Assembly: GCF_032586235.1 (NCBI RefSeq)
Contig: NZ_JAWHTD010000002.1
Span: 186,001 to 250,000, forward strand
Reading direction: 5' to 3'
Source: Aestuariicoccus sp032586235
Lineage (GTDB): Bacteria; Pseudomonadota; Alphaproteobacteria; Rhodobacterales; Rhodobacteraceae
Length of the DNA stretch: 64,000 nucleotides
A program made the position numbers and the translations under genes. Under the pieces are notes generated by a model. The model worked only from the letters and a program-made list of their open reading frames with translations, was not told where the DNA came from and ran no database searches. This document shows positions 25,587 through 34,282 of the stretch, one piece after another (the stretch's first letter is position 1; each line of letters opens with the position of its first letter).

Positions 25587-26483
25587 TTATTCCGCCGCCT
25601 TGCGCGCGGTCATGAGTTCCTGAAGATAGGTTTCCAGATCGTCACGCAGATCGTCGCGCGCCAGACCGAAGGCGACGGTGGCCTGCAGGAACCCGGCCTT
25701 CGAACCGCAGTCGAACCGCTGGCCGCGGAACCGGTAGCCGTAGACGCCGCTGCCATCGCTGCCGATCTCCTGGGCGATGGCGTCGGTCAGCTGGATTTCG
25801 CCCCCGGCGCCGGACTTGATCTTGCTGAGGTTGCGCAGCACGTTCGGCGACAGGATATAGCGCCCGATCACCGCCAGGTTCGACGGCGCCGTGCCGGCGG
25901 CGGGCTTTTCCACCATACCCTTGACCGACACCATCGCGCCCATGTCCTCGGCCATGTCCAGCACGCCATAGTTCTGCGCCTTGTCGGCGGGCACCTCCAT
26001 CGCGGCGACCATGTTGCCGCCGGTTTCGGCATAGGCCTCGACCATCTGCTGGAGACAGGGCTTTTCGGCGGCGATCACGTCGTCGGGCAGCATCACCGCA
26101 AAGGGTTCGTTACCGATAAGACGCCGGGCACACCACACCGCGTGGCCCAGACCAAGCGCCTTGTGCTGGCGGATATAGGCGATTTCGCCTGAATCCATGT
26201 TGGTGTTCTTGAGCGTCTCGAGAAGGTCGTCCTTGCCCTTCTTGCGCAGCTCCTGCTCCAACTGGGGGGAGTGGTCGAAATAATCCTCAAGCGCACCCTT
26301 GCCGCGCGAGGTGACAAAGATGAACTCTTTGATGCCGGCGGCGCGCGCCTCGTCGATGGCGTATTGCACCAGGGGCCGGTCCACCAGGGTCATGATCTCT
26401 TTCGGAACCGATTTCGTCGCTGGCAGGAACCGTGTGCCAAGCCCCGCTACAGGAAAGATCGCCTTGGTTACCTTGTTTCGCAT
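25587..26483 (-). CDS. galU: UTP-glucose-1-phosphate uridylyltransferase
   Basis: 298 aa. Makes UDP-glucose from UTP and glucose 1-phosphate. The nucleotide-binding signature is FPVAGLGTRFLPATKSVPKE at the N terminus, followed by ALGLGHAVWCAR, AVMLPDDVI (metal-binding Asp), VEKP and FDCGSKAGFLQA, all diagnostic for GalU. I chose the ATG at 26483 (MRNKVTKAIFPVAG); the longer frame to 26648 is not supported. It begins the galU-galE-transferase-sulfotransferase run and is preceded by a 139-bp AT-richer gap likely to hold its promoter. Confidence 0.96.
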   Translation of the reverse strand: MRNKVTKAIFPVAGLGTRFLPATKSVPKEIMTLVDRPLVQYAIDEARAAGIKEFIFVTSRGKGALEDYFDHSPQLEQELRKKGKDDLLETLKNTNMDSGEIAYIRQHKALGLGHAVWCARRLIGNEPFAVMLPDDVIAAEKPCLQQMVEAYAETGGNMVAAMEVPADKAQNYGVLDMAEDMGAMVSVKGMVEKPAAGTAPSNLAVIGRYILSPNVLRNLSKIKSGAGGEIQLTDAIAQEIGSDGSGVYGYRFRGQRFDCGSKAGFLQATVAFGLARDDLRDDLETYLQELMTARKAAE

Positions 26484-26622
26484 TCGCCCGCTCCTAAACG
26501 CTCCGCCTGTCCTGTTCTTATCGCAGGGAGCGCCGAGTTTCACTACACGTTGTTTGTCAAAGCGACACCCAAAATGTGCAACTTTTCTGCGAAAGTCCGG
26601 GGCAGGTGCGATTTCGGGACAG

Positions 26623-27855
26623 TCATTCCCCGCGCACCGGCGTGACACGGGCGATTTCCTCGGCGACCCGGCGGCGAAAGGTGGTCATGCGGATCAAGGC
26701 GTTGTCCCGTTGTGCGCGGCCCCAGATCCCGCCGATGTGTTCCCAATATCCGTCGGGATGCATCCGCACACGGTGATAGAGCGCCGTCGGCGACAGCCTG
26801 ACCAGCGTGGCGATCTGCCCCTTGCGCACGGCCTCGGCGGCGGCGGCGTGCAGCGCGCGGCGCTGCCACGGGCGGCCGGAAAGGCTGCGGCGCGGCGCGT
26901 CGGGACGGCCCGGGAAGGGGGCGAAACCCGCGGCAGCGCGCGGAAGGGCGGGCAAGGCCGGCAGATCGCGCGCGCGGCCCTCGCGCCAGCCCGCGTCCAG
27001 CCCCTTCATCAGCCGCCCCACGTCGTCGGGTCCCAGCGGACCCGATTGCATGATCCGCAAGAGCCGGTCGCGCTGAGCGGCGCGGAACCTTGTCCAGACG
27101 CTGTCGTGCAGGTCTTCGGGGCAGTGCTTGCGCAGGTAGAGTGCCAGCGACGCGCCGATCTGGGTCAGGTCGCGCGGAACGCGGTCCGCGCCGCGGCGGG
27201 CGCTGGCGGCAAAGCCGTGATGCACCTGCGCCAGCGGCACGATCGCCGTCGCCTGCCCGGCGCGGGCCAGCCGCATGTTCAGATCGGTCTCTTCCAGGTA
27301 AAAGCGAAAGGCGGGGTCGAAGCCGCCCATCTGGGCCAGCACCTCGCGGCGCAAGGCCATGTTGGTGCCTTCGGTCTTGACCGCCCGGCCCGGCGCGGGG
27401 TGCAGCACCAGCGGGGTGTCGTCGGGCATCGGGATCGGCGCTGTTTCGGCGCGGGCATCGACGCTGCGCGCCGTCCATTGGTACGAGATCCCGTTGCGCC
27501 CGATCACATAGCCGCCGCTGGCCGCGACCTCTGGGTCGTCGAAGGGGGCGGTCAGGTGTCTCAGCCAGAGCGGTTCCGGCACGGAATCGTCGTCTATGAA
27601 GGCCACGACCTCGCCCGCCGCCAGCGCGACGCCGAGGTTGCGCGCCTCCGAGATGTTGGGCCGGTCGAAGGCGACCGTTTTGACGTGCTGGCCCTGCGGA
27701 TGCGCGGCCACGGCGGCCAGCCCGGCGGGGCAGGCCACCACGATCACCTCATAGGCGGGATGGTCGAGCTGGGCCACGCCGGTCAGGCACAGCCGCAGCG
27801 CATCGGGCCGGTTGCGGCTGACGATGACAATGCTGACCGGCCGGGCGGACCCCAC
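26623..27855 (-). CDS. GT2-family glycosyltransferase
   Basis: 410 aa. GT-A fold: SIVIVSRNRPDALRLCL at the N terminus, AEVVAFIDDDSVPEPLWL (DxD metal site), GTNMALRREVL and GFDPAFRFYLEETDLNMRLA (ED catalytic-base region). This is the rhamnosyl/galactosyl-transferase-like GT2 group with a long Ala/Arg-rich C-terminal tail of about 150 residues. It starts 4 nt downstream of cysQ and so shares its transcript. Donor unknown. Confidence 0.9.
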   Translation of the reverse strand: MGSARPVSIVIVSRNRPDALRLCLTGVAQLDHPAYEVIVVACPAGLAAVAAHPQGQHVKTVAFDRPNISEARNLGVALAAGEVVAFIDDDSVPEPLWLRHLTAPFDDPEVAASGGYVIGRNGISYQWTARSVDARAETAPIPMPDDTPLVLHPAPGRAVKTEGTNMALRREVLAQMGGFDPAFRFYLEETDLNMRLARAGQATAIVPLAQVHHGFAASARRGADRVPRDLTQIGASLALYLRKHCPEDLHDSVWTRFRAAQRDRLLRIMQSGPLGPDDVGRLMKGLDAGWREGRARDLPALPALPRAAAGFAPFPGRPDAPRRSLSGRPWQRRALHAAAAEAVRKGQIATLVRLSPTALYHRVRMHPDGYWEHIGGIWGRAQRDNALIRMTTFRRRVAEEIARVTPVRGE

Positions 27856-27859
27856 CGGC

Positions 27860-28657
27860 CTAGCCTTCCTTCAGCTCCACGCCCGGCGCATAGGCGATGA
27901 AGAAGGGGTTGGCGTACCCGGCCTTGCCGTAGACCAGCGGCGTGTGATCGTCGAACCGCACCACGCGGCCCCCCGCACCGGCCAGAACCGCATGACCCGC
28001 GGCGGTGTCCCATTCCATCGTGCGCCCCAGCCGGGGGTAGAGATCGGCCTCGCCTGTCGCCACCAGACAGAATTTCAGCGAGGATCCGGCGCTGCGCATG
28101 TCCTCGACGCTGTATTTGCCGATGTAATCGTCGGTGGCCTGATCGCGGTGCGATTTCGACGCGACGACCATCAGCGCGTCGTTGTTGGGTGCAGAGACCC
28201 GGATCGGCTTTGTCTCGCCAGAGGTGGCCGGATCGAACGGGCCTTCTTCTTCGACCGAATGGCCGACGCTGTCGGTATAGAACATCCGCCCCCGCGCCGG
28301 CGCATAGACCACCCCGCGCGTCGGCACACCGTTCTCGACCAGCGCGATGTTGACGGTAAAGTCGCCGCGGCGCTGGATGAATTCCTTGGTGCCGTCCAGC
28401 GGATCGACGATCAGGAAGGTGTCGGCCTCCAGATCGTGGCTGGCGGCCTGCTCTTCGGTCACGATGGCGCAATCGGGGAAGGCGGCGCGGAGACCGTCGG
28501 CGATGATCTTGTCGGCGGCCTGATCGGCGGCGGTGACCGGGCTGTCGTCGGATTTCAGCGTGACGTCGAAATTGTCGGCATCGTAGATTTCCATGATCTT
28601 CGCGCCGGCCTCGATGGCCAGCCGCCGCATGACCTCTTTCAGTGTCGAATAATTCAC
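27860..28657 (-). CDS. cysQ: 3'(2'),5'-bisphosphate nucleotidase
   Basis: 265 aa inositol-monophosphatase fold. SPVTAADQAADKII, the metal-binding EEQA, IVDPLDGTKEFI and the C-terminal MEWDTAAGHAVL are all present; TKEF after DPLDG marks CysQ rather than inositol phosphatases. It hydrolyses PAP to AMP, removing the inhibitory product of PAPS-dependent sulfotransferases and reductases. Its position at the head of the glycan gene run, which ends in a sulfotransferase, supports a role in glycan sulfation as well as in sulfur assimilation. Confidence 0.93.
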   Translation of the reverse strand: MNYSTLKEVMRRLAIEAGAKIMEIYDADNFDVTLKSDDSPVTAADQAADKIIADGLRAAFPDCAIVTEEQAASHDLEADTFLIVDPLDGTKEFIQRRGDFTVNIALVENGVPTRGVVYAPARGRMFYTDSVGHSVEEEGPFDPATSGETKPIRVSAPNNDALMVVASKSHRDQATDDYIGKYSVEDMRSAGSSLKFCLVATGEADLYPRLGRTMEWDTAAGHAVLAGAGGRVVRFDDHTPLVYGKAGYANPFFIAYAPGVELKEG

Positions 28658-28794
28658 AATGCCTCTCTTTGCGCGCCGGTTTGCGCGGATTTATTGATTT
28701 GAAAGCTCAGCCCTCTTATGCTTCGAACCGGCAAGAACGGCAAGAATGCCGCATCGCATGGACCGCCGCATCGCGGCTTGGTGGAGCAGGACAG

Positions 28795-29625
28795 ATGTTT
28801 CAGAACAGCGCCCCCCGGTCGCGGCTGGCTTCGGCAGTCTATGTGTGCGAGCTGATCTACCACAATTCGGTGCGCGCCGTGCGCAAGACCCACGGCAACG
28901 CCTTCATGGCGATCTTCATGAACATGCTGCAGACGATCATCTTCGTGATGGCCTTCTACGTCATGTTCATGATCCTCGGGCTGCGCGGCACCGCGCTGCG
29001 CGGGGATTTCATGATCTACATCATGACGGGCGTGTTCCTTTACATGACCCACACCAAAACCCTGGGCGCGGTCGTCGGGTCCGAGGGGCCGGCGAGCCCG
29101 ATGATGCAGCACGCGCCGATGAACACGGCCATCGCCATCGCCTCGGCGATGCTGAGCACGCTCTACATCCAGTTCCTGTCGCTCTTCGCGATCCTCTTTG
29201 TCTATGACGTGGCCTTCAACCCCTTCGTGATGCAAGAGATTTACGATCCCATCGGCTGTATCGCGATGATCCTGCTGTCGTGGTTTTCCGGCGCCGCCAT
29301 TGGCATGGTGTTCCTGGCGGCCAAGCCGTGGTTTCCGACGCCGGTGTCGATTATCTCGACCGTCTATCAGCGCGCCAACATGATCGCATCGGGCAAGATG
29401 TTCGTGGCCAATGCCATGCCGGGATACATGCTGGTGATGTTCGACTGGAACCCGCTCTTTCACACCATCGACCAGTCGCGCGGCTATGCCTTCGCCAATT
29501 ACAACCCGCGCAATTCCGATTGGGAATACGCGCTTTACCTGTCGCTGGTGCTGATCATGATCGGGCTGATGGCTGAATTCTATACGCGCAAACACGCCTC
29601 GGCCTCGTGGGGGGCGCGGCGATGA
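28795..29625 (+). CDS. ABC-2-type polysaccharide export permease
   Basis: 276 aa from the ATG at 28795 (MFQNSAPRSRL). Six membrane helices beginning at about residue 40 (FMAIFMNMLQTIIFVMAFYVMFMIL). The layout and the C-terminal DWNPLFHTIDQSRGYAF match KpsM-like inner-membrane permeases that export capsular polysaccharide with a KpsT ATPase. No ATPase gene lies in this window, so the partner must be elsewhere. It is divergent from cysQ and overlaps the next gene by 3 nt (29623-29625). Confidence 0.88.
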   Translation: MFQNSAPRSRLASAVYVCELIYHNSVRAVRKTHGNAFMAIFMNMLQTIIFVMAFYVMFMILGLRGTALRGDFMIYIMTGVFLYMTHTKTLGAVVGSEGPASPMMQHAPMNTAIAIASAMLSTLYIQFLSLFAILFVYDVAFNPFVMQEIYDPIGCIAMILLSWFSGAAIGMVFLAAKPWFPTPVSIISTVYQRANMIASGKMFVANAMPGYMLVMFDWNPLFHTIDQSRGYAFANYNPRNSDWEYALYLSLVLIMIGLMAEFYTRKHASASWGARR

Positions 29626-30218
29626 TCCGGGTCTTCGCGATTTGGGTGCTTTGCGCCAGTGCGGCGGCGGCGCAGGACTGGCCCGCCTTGGCCGATGTGA
29701 CGGGGGTGTCGCCGGACGACGTGCTGAACGTCCGCGCCGCGCCCAGCGGCGACGCGCCCATCGTCGGTGCGCTGGTGCACGATGCCCGCTGGGTCGAGGT
29801 GACGGCCTCGGACGGGAACTGGGGCCGGGTCAACCTGGCCGAGGGGGCAGGCTGGGCGCATCTGGGCTATCTCGCCGTGCAGCCGGGCGGCACCTTTCCC
29901 GACGCCGAACAATTCCGCTGCTTCGGGACAGAGCCGTTTTGGTCCATCGACGTCACCCCCGAAGGCCCGGCGCTGATGACCACGCCCGACGGCCCGTATC
30001 TGGCGATGGAGGCGGGGGCGCTGCGGTTGACGGAGGGGCGCTTTGGCCCCCACGGCGTGTGGATGGGCGGGGCGGAGGTTCAGGGCGCCCTGACCGTGCG
30101 CCGCGAAGAATGCAGCGACGGCATGTCGGACCGCGCTTACGGCCTGGGCGCGCAGCTGATGCTGGGCGGGCAGACCTCGCGGCTTTTGTCGGGGTGCTGC
30201 ACGTTGCAGATGGAATAG
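29622..30218 (+). CDS. Secreted SH3-domain protein
   Basis: 198 aa. A signal peptide (MIRVFAIWVLCASAAAAQ) is followed by a bacterial SH3 domain at about 22-85: VLNVRAAPSGDAPIVGAL and NWGRVNLAEGAGWAHLGYL. The C-terminal 110 residues (FRCFGTEPFWSI..., ending LLSGCCTLQME) resemble the COG3650/YbaY-like or META-type periplasmic domain with paired cysteines. It is translationally coupled to the permease gene, suggesting an envelope role such as helping the exported glycan, but this is inference. Confidence 0.82.
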   Translation: MIRVFAIWVLCASAAAAQDWPALADVTGVSPDDVLNVRAAPSGDAPIVGALVHDARWVEVTASDGNWGRVNLAEGAGWAHLGYLAVQPGGTFPDAEQFRCFGTEPFWSIDVTPEGPALMTTPDGPYLAMEAGALRLTEGRFGPHGVWMGGAEVQGALTVRREECSDGMSDRAYGLGAQLMLGGQTSRLLSGCCTLQME

Positions 30219-30220
30219 CC

Positions 30221-30826
30221 TCAGGTCACCACCCGCAGCGTCAGGTTGATCCGCCCGCCATTGGGCAAGAGCGACGACGATCCGAACCGGATCCGGTCGA
30301 CCCCGTGATGGGCCAGCCGCGCGGCGCCGCCCATCACCACCACATCGCCCGACCGCAGCCAGATCGACTCGGTCTTGCCACCTCGTTCGACGTTTCCCAT
30401 GCGAAAGAGCCCTTCGTCGCCCAGGCTGACCGACACCACCGGGCAGGTGAAATCCGCCTCGTCCCGGTCCTGGTGCAGCCCCATGCGCGCGCCCTCGCCA
30501 TACCAATTGATCAGGCAGCATTCCGGATCGCGCGGGCACCCCGCGACGTCGCCCCAGAGCGCCAGAACCCGGTCCGGGATCGGCGGCCAGGGCACGCGCG
30601 AGGGATGCCTTTCCTCATAGCGATAGCCCTTGCGGTCGCTGATCCAGCCGAACCGCCCCGCCGCCGACATCCGCACGCTCATCTTTTGGCCGCGCGGCGT
30701 GACCGGCTGCACCAGAGGGGCCTGCCGCAGCACCTCGCGCAGATCCTCGACCAAAGCGATCTGCGACTCGCTGTCGAAATATCCAGGGAAAATGCGAAAA
30801 CCGCGCCGGTCGATAACCTCGTTCAT
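30221..30826 (-). CDS. alkB: AlkB-family 2-oxoglutarate/Fe(II) dioxygenase
   Basis: 201 aa. Oxidatively removes methyl groups from 1-methyladenine and 3-methylcytosine in DNA or RNA. The iron ligands H-x-D are in LHQDRDEADF, followed by VVSVSLGD, then the distal His in ARLAHHGVDR, and the 2-oxoglutarate Arg pair in RINLTLRV. I start at MNEVIDRRGFRIF; the longer frame to 31096 overlaps the dnaK promoter. It is divergent from dnaK, with 218 bp between them. Confidence 0.93.
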   Translation of the reverse strand: MNEVIDRRGFRIFPGYFDSESQIALVEDLREVLRQAPLVQPVTPRGQKMSVRMSAAGRFGWISDRKGYRYEERHPSRVPWPPIPDRVLALWGDVAGCPRDPECCLINWYGEGARMGLHQDRDEADFTCPVVSVSLGDEGLFRMGNVERGGKTESIWLRSGDVVVMGGAARLAHHGVDRIRFGSSSLLPNGGRINLTLRVVT

Positions 30827-30903
30827 GGCGCCATTTTCCCGGTTTCCACACCGAGTGGCAAAGATTTTCCCGCCCAAATGCGGAAAACCCTGCGCTTGCG
30901 GCG

Positions 30904-30932
30904 CTTGCAGGCCCGATACCCCCTCCTTATAT
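30904..30932 (+). promoter_or_regulatory. Heat-shock (sigma-32-type) promoter of dnaK
   Basis: CTTG at 30904-30907, a 17-nt spacer, then CCTTATAT at 30925-30932. This matches the alphaproteobacterial RpoH consensus (CTTG, N17-18, CYTATNT). It lies 113 nt upstream of the dnaK start. No CIRCE-type inverted repeat was seen. Confidence 0.75.
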
Positions 30933-31044
30933 ACCCTCCGAACGCGGCGGGCCGTCGGGCCGGTCGTAGACAGGCGGGGCAGGATGCCACAACGGGTCCC
31001 GCGCCTCGTGACATCGCCTTGAAGTGACAGAAGGGATCGAAAAC

Positions 31045-32967
31045 ATGGCCAAAGTGATTGGTATTGACCTCGGCACCACCAACAGCTGCGTCGCAATCAT
31101 GGACGGATCGCAGCCGCGCGTGATCGAAAACTCCGAAGGCGCGCGCACGACGCCCTCGATCGTGGCCTTCACCGACGACGAACGTCTGGTGGGCCAGCCT
31201 GCGAAACGGCAGGCCGTGACCAACCCGGAAAACACCATTTTCGGCGTGAAGCGTCTGATCGGGCGTCGCAACGACGATTCGGATTTGCAGAAAGACCGCA
31301 AGAACATGCCGTTCGAGGTGATCGACGGCGGCAATGGCGACGCCTGGGTGCGCGCCAAGGGTGACAAATACTCCCCCTCCCAGATTTCCGCCTTCATCCT
31401 GCAAAAGATGAAGGAAACCGCCGAAAGCTATCTCGGCGAAGAGGTGACGCAGGCCGTCATCACCGTTCCCGCCTATTTCAACGACGCCCAGCGTCAGGCC
31501 ACCAAGGACGCCGGCAAGATCGCCGGGCTTGAGGTGCTGCGGATCATCAACGAACCGACCGCCGCCGCGCTGGCCTACGGGCTCGACAAGAAAGACAGCA
31601 AGACCATCGCCGTCTACGACCTTGGCGGCGGCACCTTCGACGTGACTGTGCTGGAAATCGACGATGGCCTTTTCGAGGTGAAGTCGACCAACGGCGACAC
31701 GTTCCTGGGTGGTGAAGACTTTGACATGCGCATCGTCAACTACCTGGCCGACGAGTTCAAGAAAGAGAACAACGTCGATCTGACCAAGGACAAGATGGCG
31801 CTGCAGCGTCTCAAGGAAGCTGCCGAAAAGGCCAAGATCGAGCTGTCGTCCGCCAGCCAGACCGAGATCAACCAGCCGTTCATCTCGATGGGTTCGAACG
31901 GCCAGCCGCTGCACATGGTCATGAAGCTGACCCGCGCCAAGCTGGAAAGCCTGGTCGGCGACCTGATCAAAGGCTCGATGAAGCCCTGCCAGGCCGCTCT
32001 GAAGGATGCCGGTCTGTCGACGTCGGACATCGACGAAGTGGTCCTGGTCGGCGGTATGACCCGGATGCCGAAAGTCATCGAAGAGGTGACCAAGTTCTTC
32101 GGGAAAGAGCCGCACAAGGGTGTGAACCCCGACGAGGTCGTCGCCATGGGCGCCGCCATTCAGGCCGGTGTTCTGCAAGGTGACGTCAAGGATGTGGTCC
32201 TGCTCGACGTGACCCCGCTTTCGCTGGGCATCGAGACGCTGGGTGGCGTGTTCACCCGTCTGATCGACCGCAACACCACGATCCCGACCAAGAAGTCGCA
32301 AATCTTCTCGACCGCCGAGGACAACCAGAACGCCGTGACCATCCGGGTCTTCCAGGGCGAGCGTGAAATGGCCGCGGACAACAAGATGCTCGGCCAGTTC
32401 AACCTCGAGGAAATCCCGCCCGCACCGCGTGGTATGCCCCAGATCGAAGTGACCTTCGACATCGACGCCAACGGCATCGTGTCGGTCAGCGCCAAGGACA
32501 AGGGCACCAACAAAGAGCAGAAGATCACGATCCAGGCGTCCGGCGGTCTGTCTGATGACGACATCGAGCGCATGGTCAAGGAGGCCGAGGACAACGCCGA
32601 GGCCGACAAGGAACGCCGCGAGCTGATCGAAGCCAAGAACCAGGCCGAAAGCCTGATCCACTCGACCGAGAAGTCGCTCGAAGATCATGGCGACAAGGTC
32701 GACCCGTCGACCGTCGAGGCCATCGAGCTGGCGATTGCCGCGCTCAAGGACGACCTCGAAAAGGACGACGCCTCGGCTGAAAAGATCAAGTCGGGCATCC
32801 AGAACGTGACCGAAGCGGCCATGCGTCTGGGCGAGGCGATCTACAAGGCACAGGCCGAAGCCGGCGAAGAAACCCCCGAAGCGGCGGATGCGCCGCGCAG
32901 CGGCGACGAGGACGACAGCATCGTCGACGCCGATTTCGAGGACCTCGACGACAACAAGCGGGCCTGA
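31045..32967 (+). CDS. dnaK: Chaperone DnaK (Hsp70)
   Basis: 640 aa. N-terminal ATPase domain with GIDLGTTNSC at residue 6, AVYDLGGGTFDVTVLE, and VLVGGMTRMPKV; linker DVVLLDVTPLSLGIET; then the substrate-binding domain and a helical lid ending in an acidic tail (EDDSIVDADFEDLDDNKRA). The ATG at 31045 is the family start; a GTG 21 nt earlier is in frame but gives an unconserved extension. With DnaJ it folds and refolds proteins in the cytoplasm. grpE and hrcA are not adjacent. Confidence 0.98.
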   Translation: MAKVIGIDLGTTNSCVAIMDGSQPRVIENSEGARTTPSIVAFTDDERLVGQPAKRQAVTNPENTIFGVKRLIGRRNDDSDLQKDRKNMPFEVIDGGNGDAWVRAKGDKYSPSQISAFILQKMKETAESYLGEEVTQAVITVPAYFNDAQRQATKDAGKIAGLEVLRIINEPTAAALAYGLDKKDSKTIAVYDLGGGTFDVTVLEIDDGLFEVKSTNGDTFLGGEDFDMRIVNYLADEFKKENNVDLTKDKMALQRLKEAAEKAKIELSSASQTEINQPFISMGSNGQPLHMVMKLTRAKLESLVGDLIKGSMKPCQAALKDAGLSTSDIDEVVLVGGMTRMPKVIEEVTKFFGKEPHKGVNPDEVVAMGAAIQAGVLQGDVKDVVLLDVTPLSLGIETLGGVFTRLIDRNTTIPTKKSQIFSTAEDNQNAVTIRVFQGEREMAADNKMLGQFNLEEIPPAPRGMPQIEVTFDIDANGIVSVSAKDKGTNKEQKITIQASGGLSDDDIERMVKEAEDNAEADKERRELIEAKNQAESLIHSTEKSLEDHGDKVDPSTVEAIELAIAALKDDLEKDDASAEKIKSGIQNVTEAAMRLGEAIYKAQAEAGEETPEAADAPRSGDEDDSIVDADFEDLDDNKRA

Positions 32968-32993
32968 GGCCACAGCCCTCGGAACCGATAAAG

Positions 32994-33020
32994 GGGCCGG
33001 TCCGGATGCCGGGCCGGCCC
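32994..33020 (+). other. GC hairpin in the dnaK-dnaJ spacer
   Basis: GGGCCGG (32994-33000) and CCGGCCC (33014-33020) can pair, with additional CCGG pairs in the loop, in the 81-bp spacer. It has no T tract, so it may be a processing or partial-attenuation stem lowering dnaJ relative to dnaK. dnaJ has its own strong AAGGAGG ribosome site. Confidence 0.5.
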
Positions 33021-33048
33021 TCAGCGTTCCGAGCGAAGGAGGGCGTGA

Positions 33049-34197
33049 ATGTCCAAACGCGATTTTTATGAAGTGCTTGGCCTGTCCAAGGGCGCCTCGG
33101 CTGACGAGATCAAAAAAGCCTATCGCACGAAGGCCAAGGAACTGCACCCCGACCGCAATTCCGATAACCCCAAGGCGGAAGACCAGTTCAAAGAGGCCAA
33201 CGAGGCCTACGAAATTCTCAAGGACCCCGAGAAGAAGGCCGCCTACGACCGTTTCGGCCACGCCGCATTCGAGGGCGGCATGGGCGGTGGGCGTCCCGGC
33301 GGCTTTGGCGGCGGTGCCGGTCAGGGCGATTTCGCCTCGGCCTTTTCCGATGTCTTCGACGATCTCTTCGGCGATTTCATGGGCGGCGGCCGTGGGGGCC
33401 GTCAGCGCGCCTCGCGCGGGGCGGACCTGCGCTATAATCTGCGCGTGACGCTGGAGGATGCCTATTCCGGCCTGCAAAAGACGATCACCGTCCCGACCTC
33501 GGTGCAATGCGATTCGTGCTCCGGGTCCGGCGCCGAAGGCGGTGCGGAGCCGACCACCTGCCCGACCTGTTCCGGCATGGGCAAGGTGCGCGCGACGCAG
33601 GGTTTCTTTACCGTCGAACGCACCTGTCCGACCTGCTCTGGTCTGGGTCAGATCATCAAGAACCCCTGCACCAAATGCGGCGGAAACGGGCGCGTCCAGA
33701 AAGAGCACGCGCTGTCGGTGAATATCCCCGCGGGCGTGGAAACCGGCACCCGCATCCGTCTTGCCGGCGAAGGCGAGGCGGGGATGCGCGGCGGGCCTCC
33801 GGGCGATCTCTATATCTTCATCGAGGTCACCCGGCACCCGATCTTTGAACGCGACGCAACCGAGCTGCACTGCCGGGTGCCTGTGTCGATGATCGCCGCC
33901 GCGCTGGGCGGCGACATCGAAGTGCCGACGATCGACGGCGGCCGCAGCCGGGTCAAGATCCCTGCCGGGTCGCAATCGGGCCGCCAGATGCGTCTGCGCG
34001 GCAAGGGCATGCCGGCTCTGCGGGGCGGCGGGCAAGGCGACATGTTCATCGAACTTGCGGTGGAAACGCCGGTCAACCTGACCTCCAAGCAGAAAGAGCT
34101 ACTGCGGGAATTCGAAGCGATGTCCGAGGACAACAACCCGGAATCAAAGAGCTTTTTCTCGTCGGTCAAGAATTTCTGGGATTCGATGAAGGGCTGA
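33049..34197 (+). CDS. dnaJ: Chaperone DnaJ (Hsp40)
   Basis: 382 aa. J domain at 1-70 with the HPD loop (LHPDRN), a Gly/Phe-rich linker at about 78-125, four CxxCxGxG zinc repeats at about 145-220 (CDSCSGSG, CPTCSGMG, CPTCSGLG, CTKCGGNG), and the C-terminal peptide-binding domains. It stimulates DnaK ATPase and delivers substrates. Strong AAGGAGG ribosome site, 81 bp after dnaK, and a clear terminator after the gene. Confidence 0.98.
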   Translation: MSKRDFYEVLGLSKGASADEIKKAYRTKAKELHPDRNSDNPKAEDQFKEANEAYEILKDPEKKAAYDRFGHAAFEGGMGGGRPGGFGGGAGQGDFASAFSDVFDDLFGDFMGGGRGGRQRASRGADLRYNLRVTLEDAYSGLQKTITVPTSVQCDSCSGSGAEGGAEPTTCPTCSGMGKVRATQGFFTVERTCPTCSGLGQIIKNPCTKCGGNGRVQKEHALSVNIPAGVETGTRIRLAGEGEAGMRGGPPGDLYIFIEVTRHPIFERDATELHCRVPVSMIAAALGGDIEVPTIDGGRSRVKIPAGSQSGRQMRLRGKGMPALRGGGQGDMFIELAVETPVNLTSKQKELLREFEAMSEDNNPESKSFFSSVKNFWDSMKG

Positions 34198-34222
34198 ACG
34201 CCCGGTCATGCACCTGTTTCGG

Positions 34223-34251
34223 ACGGCGGCCTTCGGGCCGCCGTTTACGTT
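34223..34251 (+). terminator. Intrinsic terminator of the dnaK-dnaJ operon
   Basis: A 9-bp perfect stem, ACGGCGGCC (34223-34231) and GGCCGCCGT (34236-34244), with a TTCG tetraloop, followed by TTTACGTTT. It starts 26 nt after the dnaJ stop. Confidence 0.88.
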
Positions 34252-34282
34252 TAATTCATCAGAATCCCGGCATCGTCGCGGA

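Noticed and set aside
20645..28657. Horizontal transfer of the glycan island
   Set aside because: GC content and codon use by eye equal those of neighbours, and no tRNA, integrase or direct repeats flank it.
30827..31044. CIRCE (HrcA) operator before dnaK
   Set aside because: No TTAGCACTC-N9-GAGTGCTAA dyad is present; the sigma-32-type promoter explains heat induction.
30823..34035. 1070-codon frame on the minus strand opposite dnaK/dnaJ
   Set aside because: Antisense to two highly conserved chaperone genes and has no recognisable domain.
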